From Corynebacterium parakroppenstedtii (lineage in GTDB: Bacteria > Actinomycetota > Actinomycetes > Mycobacteriales > Mycobacteriaceae): a stretch of DNA of 64,000 nt. How positions within the stretch are numbered: position 1 is the stretch's first letter; every line of letters begins with the position of its first letter. Both the position numbers and the translations under genes were made by a program. Shown one piece after another: positions 26,938 through 35,104 of this stretch. The stretch is from the NCBI RefSeq assembly GCF_019754935.1, contig NZ_JAGSOA010000003.1, forward strand, positions 248,001-312,000. The letters run 5' to 3'. Under the pieces are notes generated by a model. The model was not told the DNA's origin. It searched no databases and worked only from the letters and a program-made list of their open reading frames with translations.

Positions 26938-28665
26938 CTAAGAACAGGTTATTTTTGGCGACGGATCATATTTGGTTGTCGTTGTATCACGGGAAATTTC
27001 CTGCCCGGTGGATAATGACGTCACAACGCGCGTATCCGTCACGGTGAATCCTTGGGACCCCGATGAGGGATGACAATCAGGACCTGACAATTGCTGTGAG
27101 GATGGGCTTGTGAAGTTTGTTTTCTCCCCCTGAATAGAATCCACTTTCACCTGTGGAATGCCCTTAATCTGCACAGTAATATCATCATCACCGGTGAATG
27201 CTTTAATCATGACCGGCGTATCAAAAGGATTTTTAAATTTTAAATCAATGGAGCCTTCGTACACGGTGGCTTCCCGGCCCGCAGGGTATCGAGAAATGTA
27301 ATAACTATGAGGCGTATGTGCCACATCGGTCATTCCCGCGAAATAGGTGGCGTTATAGAGCGTCGTAGCAAACTGGCTGATTCCCCCGCCAACGCCTTCA
27401 TCCGAATGGCCGTTTTTAATGATGCCGGCTTTCACGAATCCCTGCGCTTCCCCACGAGGGCCCGTGAATCCATTCAGGCTAAAAGTTTGACCTGGAGAAA
27501 CGATGGCGCCATTCACCATTTCCGCCACGCGGCGAATGTTGACCCCGGAATCCGCCGCATATCCCCCCGTCGTGAATTCCCCCATCGTCTCACGAAAGTC
27601 GGCCTTTTCCGCGATCTCCGTTGTAAACGTCGCTTTATCATCCGTGTAGGCGACGTCATAATCACGGACAGTGGTATTCGTCAATTTCCCTTGCAAATCA
27701 TCGAGGGTTTTTGACCAGTTAATGCTCACACCATCTTGGCTAGGCGATGTGACCGTGACCGAACCGTCGTCGCCAATAAGGACATCTGCATCCTTCTTTG
27801 TTCGCTCGGTGGAGCTTAATTGCGAGGAAAGAATCGACTTCGCGGCACTGTCGTCGTAGTCGGCTGTGAAATGGTCACCATCGGCCCGGAAGGTAACGAT
27901 TTGCCCCATATCTTCTGGAGCAATAATTCCGCTCACATCATCGCAGCCCTTAAAAATTAACGGGCCAGAGACAACTTTATTGAGGACATCCCGCTCTGCC
28001 TGCTTAACCGCTTTCTCACCGATCTCAGGCTCAACTTCTTCAGCCGGAATCTCCACAACGCGGGTGGTGTTCAACCAATGTTTAGACACATTCTCGGCCA
28101 GCTCATCATGGTTAATCCTTTGGCCAGTGACTGGGTCCTTAACATCGGCTTTACCGTCGGAACCAATAGACAGCTCGGCATTGACAGGCTCGCGGGTGAG
28201 TTCTTTATCAACACGCTGGAGCGCATTGTCTAAGGAACCCTCATCAACATCGTTAACAATGCCGACTTCGCGGGTTTTCCAGAATGCCTCAATGCGGGTC
28301 CACGGATTCTTCGGTTGATGGCCGGCGTTCTCGATCGTCTGATCCCAGTCCACCCGTAAACCGGACATCGTCGGATCAAGTGACGAAGTCATATCGCCAG
28401 CATTGATAGAGACAGGCTCGCGAACCTTATCTCCTAGTTCATTGCGGAGCATAGTATCCGCACTTGTTTTACTCATTCCACCAATGCTGACGCCACCAAC
28501 CTTGACGCCACGGGGAACCTGCCCCTGGCTCATCACTAAATCAGTGGCATATGCAATTCCCGCCATCAGCAACAGGAAAAGCAGAAAACCTAGTGACCAC
28601 CAGGCAGCACGGTGATGTTTTCGTCCGGGGCCAGCGGACGTACGCGCGTGTTTACTACTAGACAC
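26938..28665 (-). CDS. VanW-family protein with peptidoglycan-binding-like repeats
   Basis: This 575-residue exported protein is anchored by one N-terminal helix (about 22-45, WWSLGFLLFLLLMAGIAYA). The mid part carries two PG_binding_4/YoaR-like domains, and the VanW domain lies at about 365-490: GEFTTGG, NIRRVAEMVNGAIVSPGQTFSLNGFTG, GVGGGISQFATTLYNA and GREATVYEG. Its C-terminal part has a Cys pair. VanW proteins are cell-wall associated and their biochemical activity is unknown. It is the first gene of the VanW-PrsW-PAP2 operon and is divergent from the universal stress protein gene, with 80 bases between. Confidence 0.9.
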   Translation of the reverse strand: MSSSKHARTSAGPGRKHHRAAWWSLGFLLFLLLMAGIAYATDLVMSQGQVPRGVKVGGVSIGGMSKTSADTMLRNELGDKVREPVSINAGDMTSSLDPTMSGLRVDWDQTIENAGHQPKNPWTRIEAFWKTREVGIVNDVDEGSLDNALQRVDKELTREPVNAELSIGSDGKADVKDPVTGQRINHDELAENVSKHWLNTTRVVEIPAEEVEPEIGEKAVKQAERDVLNKVVSGPLIFKGCDDVSGIIAPEDMGQIVTFRADGDHFTADYDDSAAKSILSSQLSSTERTKKDADVLIGDDGSVTVTSPSQDGVSINWSKTLDDLQGKLTNTTVRDYDVAYTDDKATFTTEIAEKADFRETMGEFTTGGYAADSGVNIRRVAEMVNGAIVSPGQTFSLNGFTGPRGEAQGFVKAGIIKNGHSDEGVGGGISQFATTLYNATYFAGMTDVAHTPHSYYISRYPAGREATVYEGSIDLKFKNPFDTPVMIKAFTGDDDITVQIKGIPQVKVDSIQGEKTNFTSPSSQQLSGPDCHPSSGSQGFTVTDTRVVTSLSTGQEISRDTTTTKYDPSPKITCS

Positions 28666-28745
28666 AGCGATTAGCTTATATGCACTAACCCCGTACCTAA
28701 ACTAAGAGACCTACACTGGGATCGTATCGACCGAGAGGATTTCCA

Positions 28746-29288
28746 ATGTCTGACACCACTTCAGCTCACACAGAACCGACGAATCACGCCCCCGACGCCA
28801 ACAATGGAGGCCACAAAGACACCATGCTCATCGCCTACGACGGCTCCGTCGAAGCGAAGCGGGCACTGGAATATGCGGGCCGCTTCCTCAGCACCCCGCG
28901 CGCGTACATTTTGACGGCATGGGAGCCGCTGCAGCACCAAGCTAACCGTGGCGTCGGAGCCTCCATGGCTGGCGCCATTTACCAGCCTGCCGACAACCCC
29001 GAGGACGGCGACCCCGCACACGCTGAAGCCCTCCAGACGTGCAAAGAAGGGGTACAGATCGCCCGCGAGAACGGCTTTGAGGCAGAACCGTTCTTGGTGG
29101 AGTCCGCCACCACCATCTGGAGCGCTATCGTCGATGCCGCCGAAGAGCTTCACGCCGACGTCATCGTGTCCGGTACACGTGGCCTCACCGGGTTCAAGTC
29201 GCTCTTCCAGGCCAGCGTGTCGGATAACGTGTTGCGCCACTCCGGCAAGCCGGTGCTTATCGTTCCTCCGCTTCCCGACAGCAAGTAG
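28746..29288 (+). CDS. Universal stress protein (UspA family)
   Basis: A single Usp domain, 180 residues. The N-terminal strand TMLIAYDGSVEAKRALEYA holds the nucleotide-binding Asp, and the C-terminal loop VSGTRGLTGFKSLFQASVSDNVL follows the G-x2-G-x9-G(S/T) ATP-binding pattern with small changes. The sequence ends in GKPVLIVPP. The first 25 residues are a hydrophilic extension. The ATG has GAGAGG upstream. Such proteins help survival in stationary phase or stress; no partner is indicated by context. Confidence 0.92.
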   Translation: MSDTTSAHTEPTNHAPDANNGGHKDTMLIAYDGSVEAKRALEYAGRFLSTPRAYILTAWEPLQHQANRGVGASMAGAIYQPADNPEDGDPAHAEALQTCKEGVQIARENGFEAEPFLVESATTIWSAIVDAAEELHADVIVSGTRGLTGFKSLFQASVSDNVLRHSGKPVLIVPPLPDSK

Positions 29289-29308
29289 TCGCGATCCAGG
29301 GCACATCG

Positions 29309-29360
29309 CGGGGCACCCTGATATCCACCAACGCCCGCCTGGTGCCTACCTGGTGCCCCG
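29309..29360 (+). terminator. Possible hairpin terminator after usp
   Basis: CGGGGCACC pairs with GGTGCCCCG over a long loop (34 bases), starting 20 bases after the stop of the stress-protein gene. There is no T run, so it is weak evidence. Confidence 0.35.
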
Positions 29361-29438
29361 TCGACTGAGACAGGAAGTAGACGCAGATCGTATCCCCCAC
29401 CTAGGGTTAGAACATCACACCGTCGATGAGGAGAGTCC

Positions 29439-30761
29439 GTGAATGCGAACGCGGGTGGCCGCAGCGTCTTGTCCAGACTTCCCGGTAGCGCATTCGGCGC
29501 ACGGCACCGCCGAGCTATCACCCGCAGCTCCTTATGCGCCGGCGCCATTTTATTAGTCATTGCCATTGCAGCGCCGACGTTCATCGTCCCCTCGCTCAAG
29601 GAATTGCCGACGGATATCGACTACGACGTGTCTACGGCGCCAACTCGGGGGATCCTCATCGACTCGGCAGCGTTTAAGGCTGGCCGCCCCTCCGCATCGC
29701 ATTCCTCGGATCCGGCCTGCGTCGGACAGGCCATGCCGACGCGCTGCTACATCGAAACAGACGTGCCGCTGCGGGCGAGCGAAAAAGTGACGACGGCGTC
29801 GTCGTCGAAAAAGACCACAAAACTTCGCGCAGTATCGACGCTCTACGCCGGCGACCTGGACACTCCGGAAAGAGAGGGCGGCTCGGACGCGAAGAACCAG
29901 GTAGACGCGGATAATGAGATCGGGTCGATCCACGATGAGGTCGTGGTGAACCGCCACACGGCGTTCCCCTCGAAAAAGCCTCAGTCCTCTGTTGCGATGG
30001 ATTTATCCGCCTTGGGGATGGGCGACGATGTGAAGGTATCCATCAATGATTTCGTTCGCGATGGCTACCAATTTCGATTCCCCTTCGGGTCTGAACGACG
30101 GTCATACCGGTTCTTTGATGCTGCCACCGGTACCGCGACCCCCATCGATTTTGTGAACGCGATTCAGCAGCGCGGAAAAGATGTGTATTCGAAGGGAATT
30201 GATGTTTATCAGTTCAGCCAGGACCTGGGGCCCGTCAACCTTTATGATGCGCAACGGCGGCTCATGGACAATGCGGGCAATGCCTCGGAGGAACAGCGGC
30301 AGGAATTAGACAGACTTCGGCGGAACATTCCTGCGTCCTCGTGGGGATTGAGTTCCGGTGCCCCTATCCAAATGGATCCTTATTATGTGGCTACCCGAAC
30401 GATAAATGTTGAACCAGCGACCGGAATAATAACGAATAATTCGGTCACGTTATGGGTTTTTTATGCCCAAAATTACAATGAAGCAAAAACGATTAAGGAA
30501 AATCAGGATAAAGAATTAGCCTCTCCTTCTCGGACTATGCTTCACTTCGACGCTCAGTGGGGTGACCGTACGAAAGACGCACGGCTACACGATATTCAGA
30601 GAGTGATTAAGCCGCTCAATATCTGGAGTAAGGCCGTTCCCTGGATAACGGGCGTGAGCGGGATGATCTTAATCCTGGCCGGGTTGTACTTGTATTTCGA
30701 CGCGCGACAAGCCAGCCGCCGACCTGCAGGGAAGTCCCCAGAAACCCCTGGTTCGCTCTAA
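29439..30761 (+). CDS. DUF3068 / PorA-family membrane protein
   Basis: This 440-residue protein has an N-terminal helix (about 31-52, LCAGAILLVIAIAAPTFIVPS), a large external domain and a C-terminal helix (about 405-425, VPWITGVSGMILILAGLYLYF). External-domain features such as DIDYDVSTAPTRGILIDS, RFPFGSERRSYRFFDAATG and SSWGLSSGAPIQMDPYYVATRTINVEP fit the DUF3068 group that databases call PorA family. This does not show that it is a porin. The GTG at 29439 has GAGGAGAG upstream. It is encoded alone between the stress protein and the dicarboxylate carrier. Confidence 0.82.
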   Translation: MNANAGGRSVLSRLPGSAFGARHRRAITRSSLCAGAILLVIAIAAPTFIVPSLKELPTDIDYDVSTAPTRGILIDSAAFKAGRPSASHSSDPACVGQAMPTRCYIETDVPLRASEKVTTASSSKKTTKLRAVSTLYAGDLDTPEREGGSDAKNQVDADNEIGSIHDEVVVNRHTAFPSKKPQSSVAMDLSALGMGDDVKVSINDFVRDGYQFRFPFGSERRSYRFFDAATGTATPIDFVNAIQQRGKDVYSKGIDVYQFSQDLGPVNLYDAQRRLMDNAGNASEEQRQELDRLRRNIPASSWGLSSGAPIQMDPYYVATRTINVEPATGIITNNSVTLWVFYAQNYNEAKTIKENQDKELASPSRTMLHFDAQWGDRTKDARLHDIQRVIKPLNIWSKAVPWITGVSGMILILAGLYLYFDARQASRRPAGKSPETPGSL

Positions 30762-30948
30762 TTGCGCGAGCGCGTTGACCCGTTGAGCACGTTAACTATT
30801 TTATCGCTCTGCTACTTGATCAAAATCACAGTCATTAGAAATGTCACACCGGCATATGCGGGTTCGGGATAGCGTCGGGCCCGGCGGTAGTCCTAATCTG
30901 TTTTCGGCTTATCATCACAAAATTAAATTGCGCTGAACGGAGTGACTG

Positions 30949-32259
30949 ATGATTTGGTTTCATCTCCTTATCGTTCTTGCCTTCATTGTTCTGGGGGCTC
31001 GTTTCGGGGGAATTGGCATTGGATTCGCGGGTGCAGCAGGTGTCCTAGTACTCGCCATCACCGGGGTCTCAACATCGACAGACGATATTCCGTGGGCTGT
31101 TATCGGAATCATCATGGCTGTTATTTGCACCGTGGCCGCCCTACAAGTGGCCGGGTCGATGGATTACTTGGTTCACCTGACCGAGAGGCTTTTACGCAAG
31201 CACCCACAACAGATCGTCTACTTATCTCCCCTGGTCACGTTCGTCATGTCACTCCTGTGCGGAACTGGCCACACCGCATACTCAGTCATCCCGATCATTG
31301 TCGACGTTGCTAAAGAGCGCGGAATTCGGCCCTCCAGGCCGCTCTCCATTGCCGTCGTGGCGTCGCAAATTGGTGTGGCGGCGTCGCCGATTTCTGCTGC
31401 TATGGCCGCGCTGGTCGTCGCTTTGGATCCCTTCCATGTTGGATACTTGCAATGCTTAGCGATTGTTATCCCGACGACGTTCATCGGGTGCGCGGCCGGC
31501 GCATTTGTGGCCGCTCGACAGGGTAAGGAACTGGCCGATGACCCCGTTTACCAGGAGCGGAAGAAGCAAGGCCTTGTGAAGCCGTCGGCAGCTGGTATTG
31601 AAAACTACACTCCGGCGAAGAGCGCAGTTCCTAGTTTGTGGGTCTTCCTGTTTGCTCTTATTTTGGTGGTCACCTACGCGACGGTCACCTCGAAAGAGCT
31701 GGGAATTGTCGATAACCCGCCGCTGAGTGCGACGCTGGCGATTATGGCCGTCATGCTCACCGCGGCAGCCGTCATTTGTGGTCTAGCGAAGAAGCCCTTC
31801 GGCGAGATCACCACTCAGGAAACCTTCCGTTCCGGCATGACCGCAGCTATCTGCATCATGGGCCTCGCATGGTTAGGAAATATGTTCGTCAGCCACTACG
31901 CCGACACGATTTCCCACGGCCTGTCGGGCGCTTTGCATTCGCAACCATGGCTCTCTGCCGTGTTCTTCTACTTCGCCGCCCCGCTCATGTTCTCCCATGC
32001 CGCGACGACGTCCGCCTTCATGCCGCTGTTCGTGAAACTCGGCCTCCCGGCAACGGCATTGGTGGCCAGCTACCCGGCGGTGTCTAACTACTACCTGCTC
32101 CCCAACTACCCGACGACGGTTGCGGCGATGGAGATGGACGACACCGGCTCCACCCGCGTGGGCAAAACGCCGCTCTCCCACCCGTTCGTCCTGCCCGGCA
32201 CGGTGTCCATTACGGTGTGTGTTCTTCTCGGATTCCTTATGGCTCCGATCCTGTTGTAA
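30949..32259 (+). CDS. Anaerobic C4-dicarboxylate transporter (Dcu family)
   Basis: This 436-residue carrier has about ten to twelve hydrophobic segments. Dcu signatures include LSPLVTFVMSLLCGTGHTAYSVIPIIVDVA, RPSRPLSIAVVASQIGVAASPISAA and the C-terminal SNYYLLPNYPTTVAAMEMDDTGSTRVG. DcuA/B proteins exchange fumarate, malate, aspartate and succinate, mainly under oxygen limitation. The ATG at 30949 has GGAG seven bases upstream. With Pyc, PEPCK and AlaT in the same window it suggests C4-acid exchange around the oxaloacetate node. The DcuA or DcuB subtype cannot be decided. Confidence 0.92.
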   Translation: MIWFHLLIVLAFIVLGARFGGIGIGFAGAAGVLVLAITGVSTSTDDIPWAVIGIIMAVICTVAALQVAGSMDYLVHLTERLLRKHPQQIVYLSPLVTFVMSLLCGTGHTAYSVIPIIVDVAKERGIRPSRPLSIAVVASQIGVAASPISAAMAALVVALDPFHVGYLQCLAIVIPTTFIGCAAGAFVAARQGKELADDPVYQERKKQGLVKPSAAGIENYTPAKSAVPSLWVFLFALILVVTYATVTSKELGIVDNPPLSATLAIMAVMLTAAAVICGLAKKPFGEITTQETFRSGMTAAICIMGLAWLGNMFVSHYADTISHGLSGALHSQPWLSAVFFYFAAPLMFSHAATTSAFMPLFVKLGLPATALVASYPAVSNYYLLPNYPTTVAAMEMDDTGSTRVGKTPLSHPFVLPGTVSITVCVLLGFLMAPILL

Positions 32260-32359
32260 ACACCCGGGCTGTGAACGCGCGGGCTGTCAACGGGCAGTCG
32301 GTAAACACCTCTGCCACTCCCACCTGCCACTCCCCTGCGCTTAGCTACACTGAGGAGGC

Positions 32360-33529
32360 ATGAAAGACCACTACCGGGCAGTCGTTATTGGTGCAGGACA
32401 AGCTGGTCTTGCCGGCGCTCATGAACTCGTCCACCGTGGTCTCACACCCGGGGACGACTTCCTCATTATTGATTCCAATGACGGCCCTGGCGGTGCGTGG
32501 CGAAACCGGTGGGACTCGCTCACGTTCGATGCCACCCACGGGATTGCCGACCTTCCCGGCTTACCGCTCGGCGACCCTGACCCGGACATTCCCGCGTCGC
32601 GCGTCGTCGCCCAGTATTACGGCGAGTATGAGCGGAAATTCGGACTTGCCGTGGAGCGACCAGCGAAGGTCATCGGCGTGTGCAGCAGCGACGAAGAAAG
32701 CACTGACGTGCTCACCGTGGTGTGGGTGAAAGGCGGGACGTGCTCTTCTGTGACCTGCAACGTCGTCTTAAATGCGACGGGAACGTGGACGCACCCGTAC
32801 ATTCCCTATATTCCCGGCATTGCGGACTTTCAGGGCAAACAGCTCCACACAGTGAATTTCACTACTGCCGACGACTTCGCGGGCAAGAAAACGCTGGTCG
32901 TTGGGGGTGGCTTGAGTGCCGTGCAGTTTCTTCTTCAACTTGCCCCTGTGACAGAAACGATGTGGGCAACTCGTCGGCCACCTAATTTCACCGACCGCAC
33001 ATTCGATACGCGGTGGGGCCGCGATGTTGAACAGGCTGTTCGCGAACGCACCTATGCCGGCGACGAGCCCGCCAGTGTGGTACGAACCACCGGCATTCCG
33101 CTATGGGATACCTACCTCAACGGTGTCCGCGAGGGCGTCCTGGTGAGCCGCGGAATGTTCACCCGCATTACTAGTGACGGCGTTGACTTTGAGCCACCGA
33201 CATCGGCGTCGGCGGATGGTCTTGGGCCCAGCTCATCCGATCACCTCGTCGTTCCCGAAAGCTGGCAACCGTACGACGCCCACCACCACGAAACCGTCGA
33301 CGTCATTTTTTGGAACACGGGGTTCCGCCATGCGCTCGAGCACCTCGCACCGCTGAAATTACGCATGCCCGGCGGCGGCATAAAAATGCGCGATGAAGTG
33401 CGCGTTGAACGAGATCCACGCATTTTCCTTCTCGGCTATGGATCGACCGCCTCGACCGTGGGTGCTACGCGCGCGGGCCATCGAGGGGGACGCGCAGCCA
33501 TGAAATACCTGAACCATCATTCATCGTAG
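32360..33529 (+). CDS. FAD/NAD(P)-dependent oxidoreductase (flavin monooxygenase-like)
   Basis: This 389-residue protein has two Rossmann motifs: VVIGAGQAGLAGAHEL at residues 8-23 for FAD and TLVVGGGLSAVQFLLQL at about 178-194 for NADPH. GGAWRNRWDSLTF and NATGTWTHPYIPYIPG are typical of the YpdA/CzcO flavin-monooxygenase-like group. The reaction is unknown. The ATG has GAGGAGG directly upstream. It lies 100 bases after the dicarboxylate carrier gene and is possibly co-transcribed. Confidence 0.87.
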   Translation: MKDHYRAVVIGAGQAGLAGAHELVHRGLTPGDDFLIIDSNDGPGGAWRNRWDSLTFDATHGIADLPGLPLGDPDPDIPASRVVAQYYGEYERKFGLAVERPAKVIGVCSSDEESTDVLTVVWVKGGTCSSVTCNVVLNATGTWTHPYIPYIPGIADFQGKQLHTVNFTTADDFAGKKTLVVGGGLSAVQFLLQLAPVTETMWATRRPPNFTDRTFDTRWGRDVEQAVRERTYAGDEPASVVRTTGIPLWDTYLNGVREGVLVSRGMFTRITSDGVDFEPPTSASADGLGPSSSDHLVVPESWQPYDAHHHETVDVIFWNTGFRHALEHLAPLKLRMPGGGIKMRDEVRVERDPRIFLLGYGSTASTVGATRAGHRGGRAAMKYLNHHSS

Positions 33530-33680
33530 ACGTGGCTGAGCTGAGGAGATAGCGAGCTAGATAGGAGGCCGTAGCTTCAAGCGTCGCCGTCGGGCACCCC
33601 CATGAAAAATTTATTCCTGTTCTCCCGACACATTTCCACCCCACTCACATATAGTGACTCATAACACATTTAAACGGGTA

Positions 33681-33748
33681 TGTGAGTGCGCTCGCACACC
33701 ACCTGCACGAACGCGCACGAATGCGTACAGACTGCACGAACGCGTACG
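33681..33748 (+). promoter_or_regulatory. Candidate operator region upstream of fadA-fadB
   Basis: TGTGA-GTGCGC-TCGCA at 33681-33696 resembles the GlxR/CRP consensus TGTGA-N6-TCACA with one arm mismatch. A 17-base direct repeat, CTGCACGAACGCG(C/T)ACG, follows at 33703-33719 and 33732-33748, spaced 29 bases centre to centre. Both lie within 105 bases of the fadA start. Regulator identity is inferred only from the consensus. Confidence 0.45.
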
Positions 33749-33784
33749 CACTTGTACGACAATGATCAACCAGGGAGAAACCAC

Positions 33785-35017
33785 ATGGCACCTGCCGCCG
33801 AGACCCAACCCCAAGCATTCATTTACGAGGCGCTTCGAACACCCCGTGGCAAAGGGAAAAGCACGGGCTCGCTGCACATTGCGAAACCGATCACACTCCT
33901 CACCACGCTTATTAAAGAAATTCGCCGGCGCAACCCCGATATCGACGAACAACGCATCTCCGACGTCATCACCGGCTGCGTGACACCCGTCGGGGACCAG
34001 GGAATGGATATCGCGCGGACAGCGGCGCTCATGGCGGACCTCCCCTACTCCGCCACCGGCGTTCAGGTGAACCGCTATTGTGCGTCGGGCCTCAGCGCGG
34101 TCAACTTGGCCGCCGCTAAAGTTCGCTCCGGGTGGGATGACCTCGTTCTGGCCGGAGGGGTGGAATCCATGTCTCGGGTTCCCATGGGATCCGACGGCGG
34201 AGCCCTGGCGATGGACCCCGAAACTGCCTTCCACACGGACTTTGTTCCCCAGGGAATTTCCGCCGACCTTATTGCCACATTGGATAATGTCACACGAGAG
34301 GACGCCGACACCTACGCGGCACGGTCTCACCAACGCGCTGCTCACGCGTGGGCTGAGGGCCGTTTTGCCAACTCCGTCGTCCCGGTCACAGACCAGAATG
34401 GCCTCCAGCTTCTCGATAAGGACGAAACCATACGCCCTGACGCGACCGTCGAATCGCTATCCGGGCTCAAGCCGTCGTTCGCCAAAGTGGGGAGGATCGG
34501 GGGTTTCGACGCGGCCGCACTGACCCGGTACCCGCAGGTTCAGCACATCAATCACATTCATCATGCAGGCAATTCCTCAGGCATTGTCGACGGCGCCGCC
34601 ATGACGCTCATTGGCACTGAACAAGCTGGTACCGACATGGGGCTTACTCCCCGTGCTCGCGTCGTGGCCACCGCCACCACCGGCGTCGAACCAACAATCA
34701 TGCTGACCGCCCCCGCACCTGCTGCACGTGCTGCACTCCATAAAGCGGGGCTCACCGCCGACGATATCGATGTGTGGGAAATTAACGAAGCCTTTGCAGC
34801 CGTCGTCCTCCGCGCACAGCGCGAGCTCCAAATTCCCGACGAAAAACTCAACATCAATGGTGGAGCCATCGCCATGGGCCATCCGCTCGGCGCGACCGGC
34901 GCCATGCTGATCGGACACGCCGTCGACGAACTCCACCGCTCTGGCGGCCGCTACGCGCTGATCACACTCTGCGTCGCTGGTGGTATGGGGGTCGCCACCA
35001 TCATCGAACGCATCTAG
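33785..35017 (+). CDS. fadA: Acetyl-CoA acyltransferase / thiolase (beta-oxidation)
   Basis: This thiolase cleaves 3-ketoacyl-CoA to acetyl-CoA and a shortened acyl-CoA. From the ATG at 33785 it has 410 residues. The nucleophile Cys is in [17 protein letters not shown], the active-site His in [19 protein letters not shown], and the second Cys in [15 protein letters not shown] prefer 33785 because GGGAGAAA precedes it; the frame runs 33 codons upstream through the repeat-rich control region. It is followed by fadB after 87 bases, so the pair makes the two-subunit beta-oxidation unit. Confidence 0.94.
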   Translation: MAPAAETQPQAFIYEALRTPRGKGKSTGSLHIAKPITLLTTLIKEIRRRNPDIDEQRISDVITGCVTPVGDQGMDIARTAALMADLPYSATGVQVNRYCASGLSAVNLAAAKVRSGWDDLVLAGGVESMSRVPMGSDGGALAMDPETAFHTDFVPQGISADLIATLDNVTREDADTYAARSHQRAAHAWAEGRFANSVVPVTDQNGLQLLDKDETIRPDATVESLSGLKPSFAKVGRIGGFDAAALTRYPQVQHINHIHHAGNSSGIVDGAAMTLIGTEQAGTDMGLTPRARVVATATTGVEPTIMLTAPAPAARAALHKAGLTADDIDVWEINEAFAAVVLRAQRELQIPDEKLNINGGAIAMGHPLGATGAMLIGHAVDELHRSGGRYALITLCVAGGMGVATIIERI

Positions 35018-35104
35018 TCGATGGTGAAAAGCAACATCTAACCAATGTTTACCCAGGCCAACGCCGACACGAATGACCACACTCACCAGCCCAAGGAGCC
35101 TACG

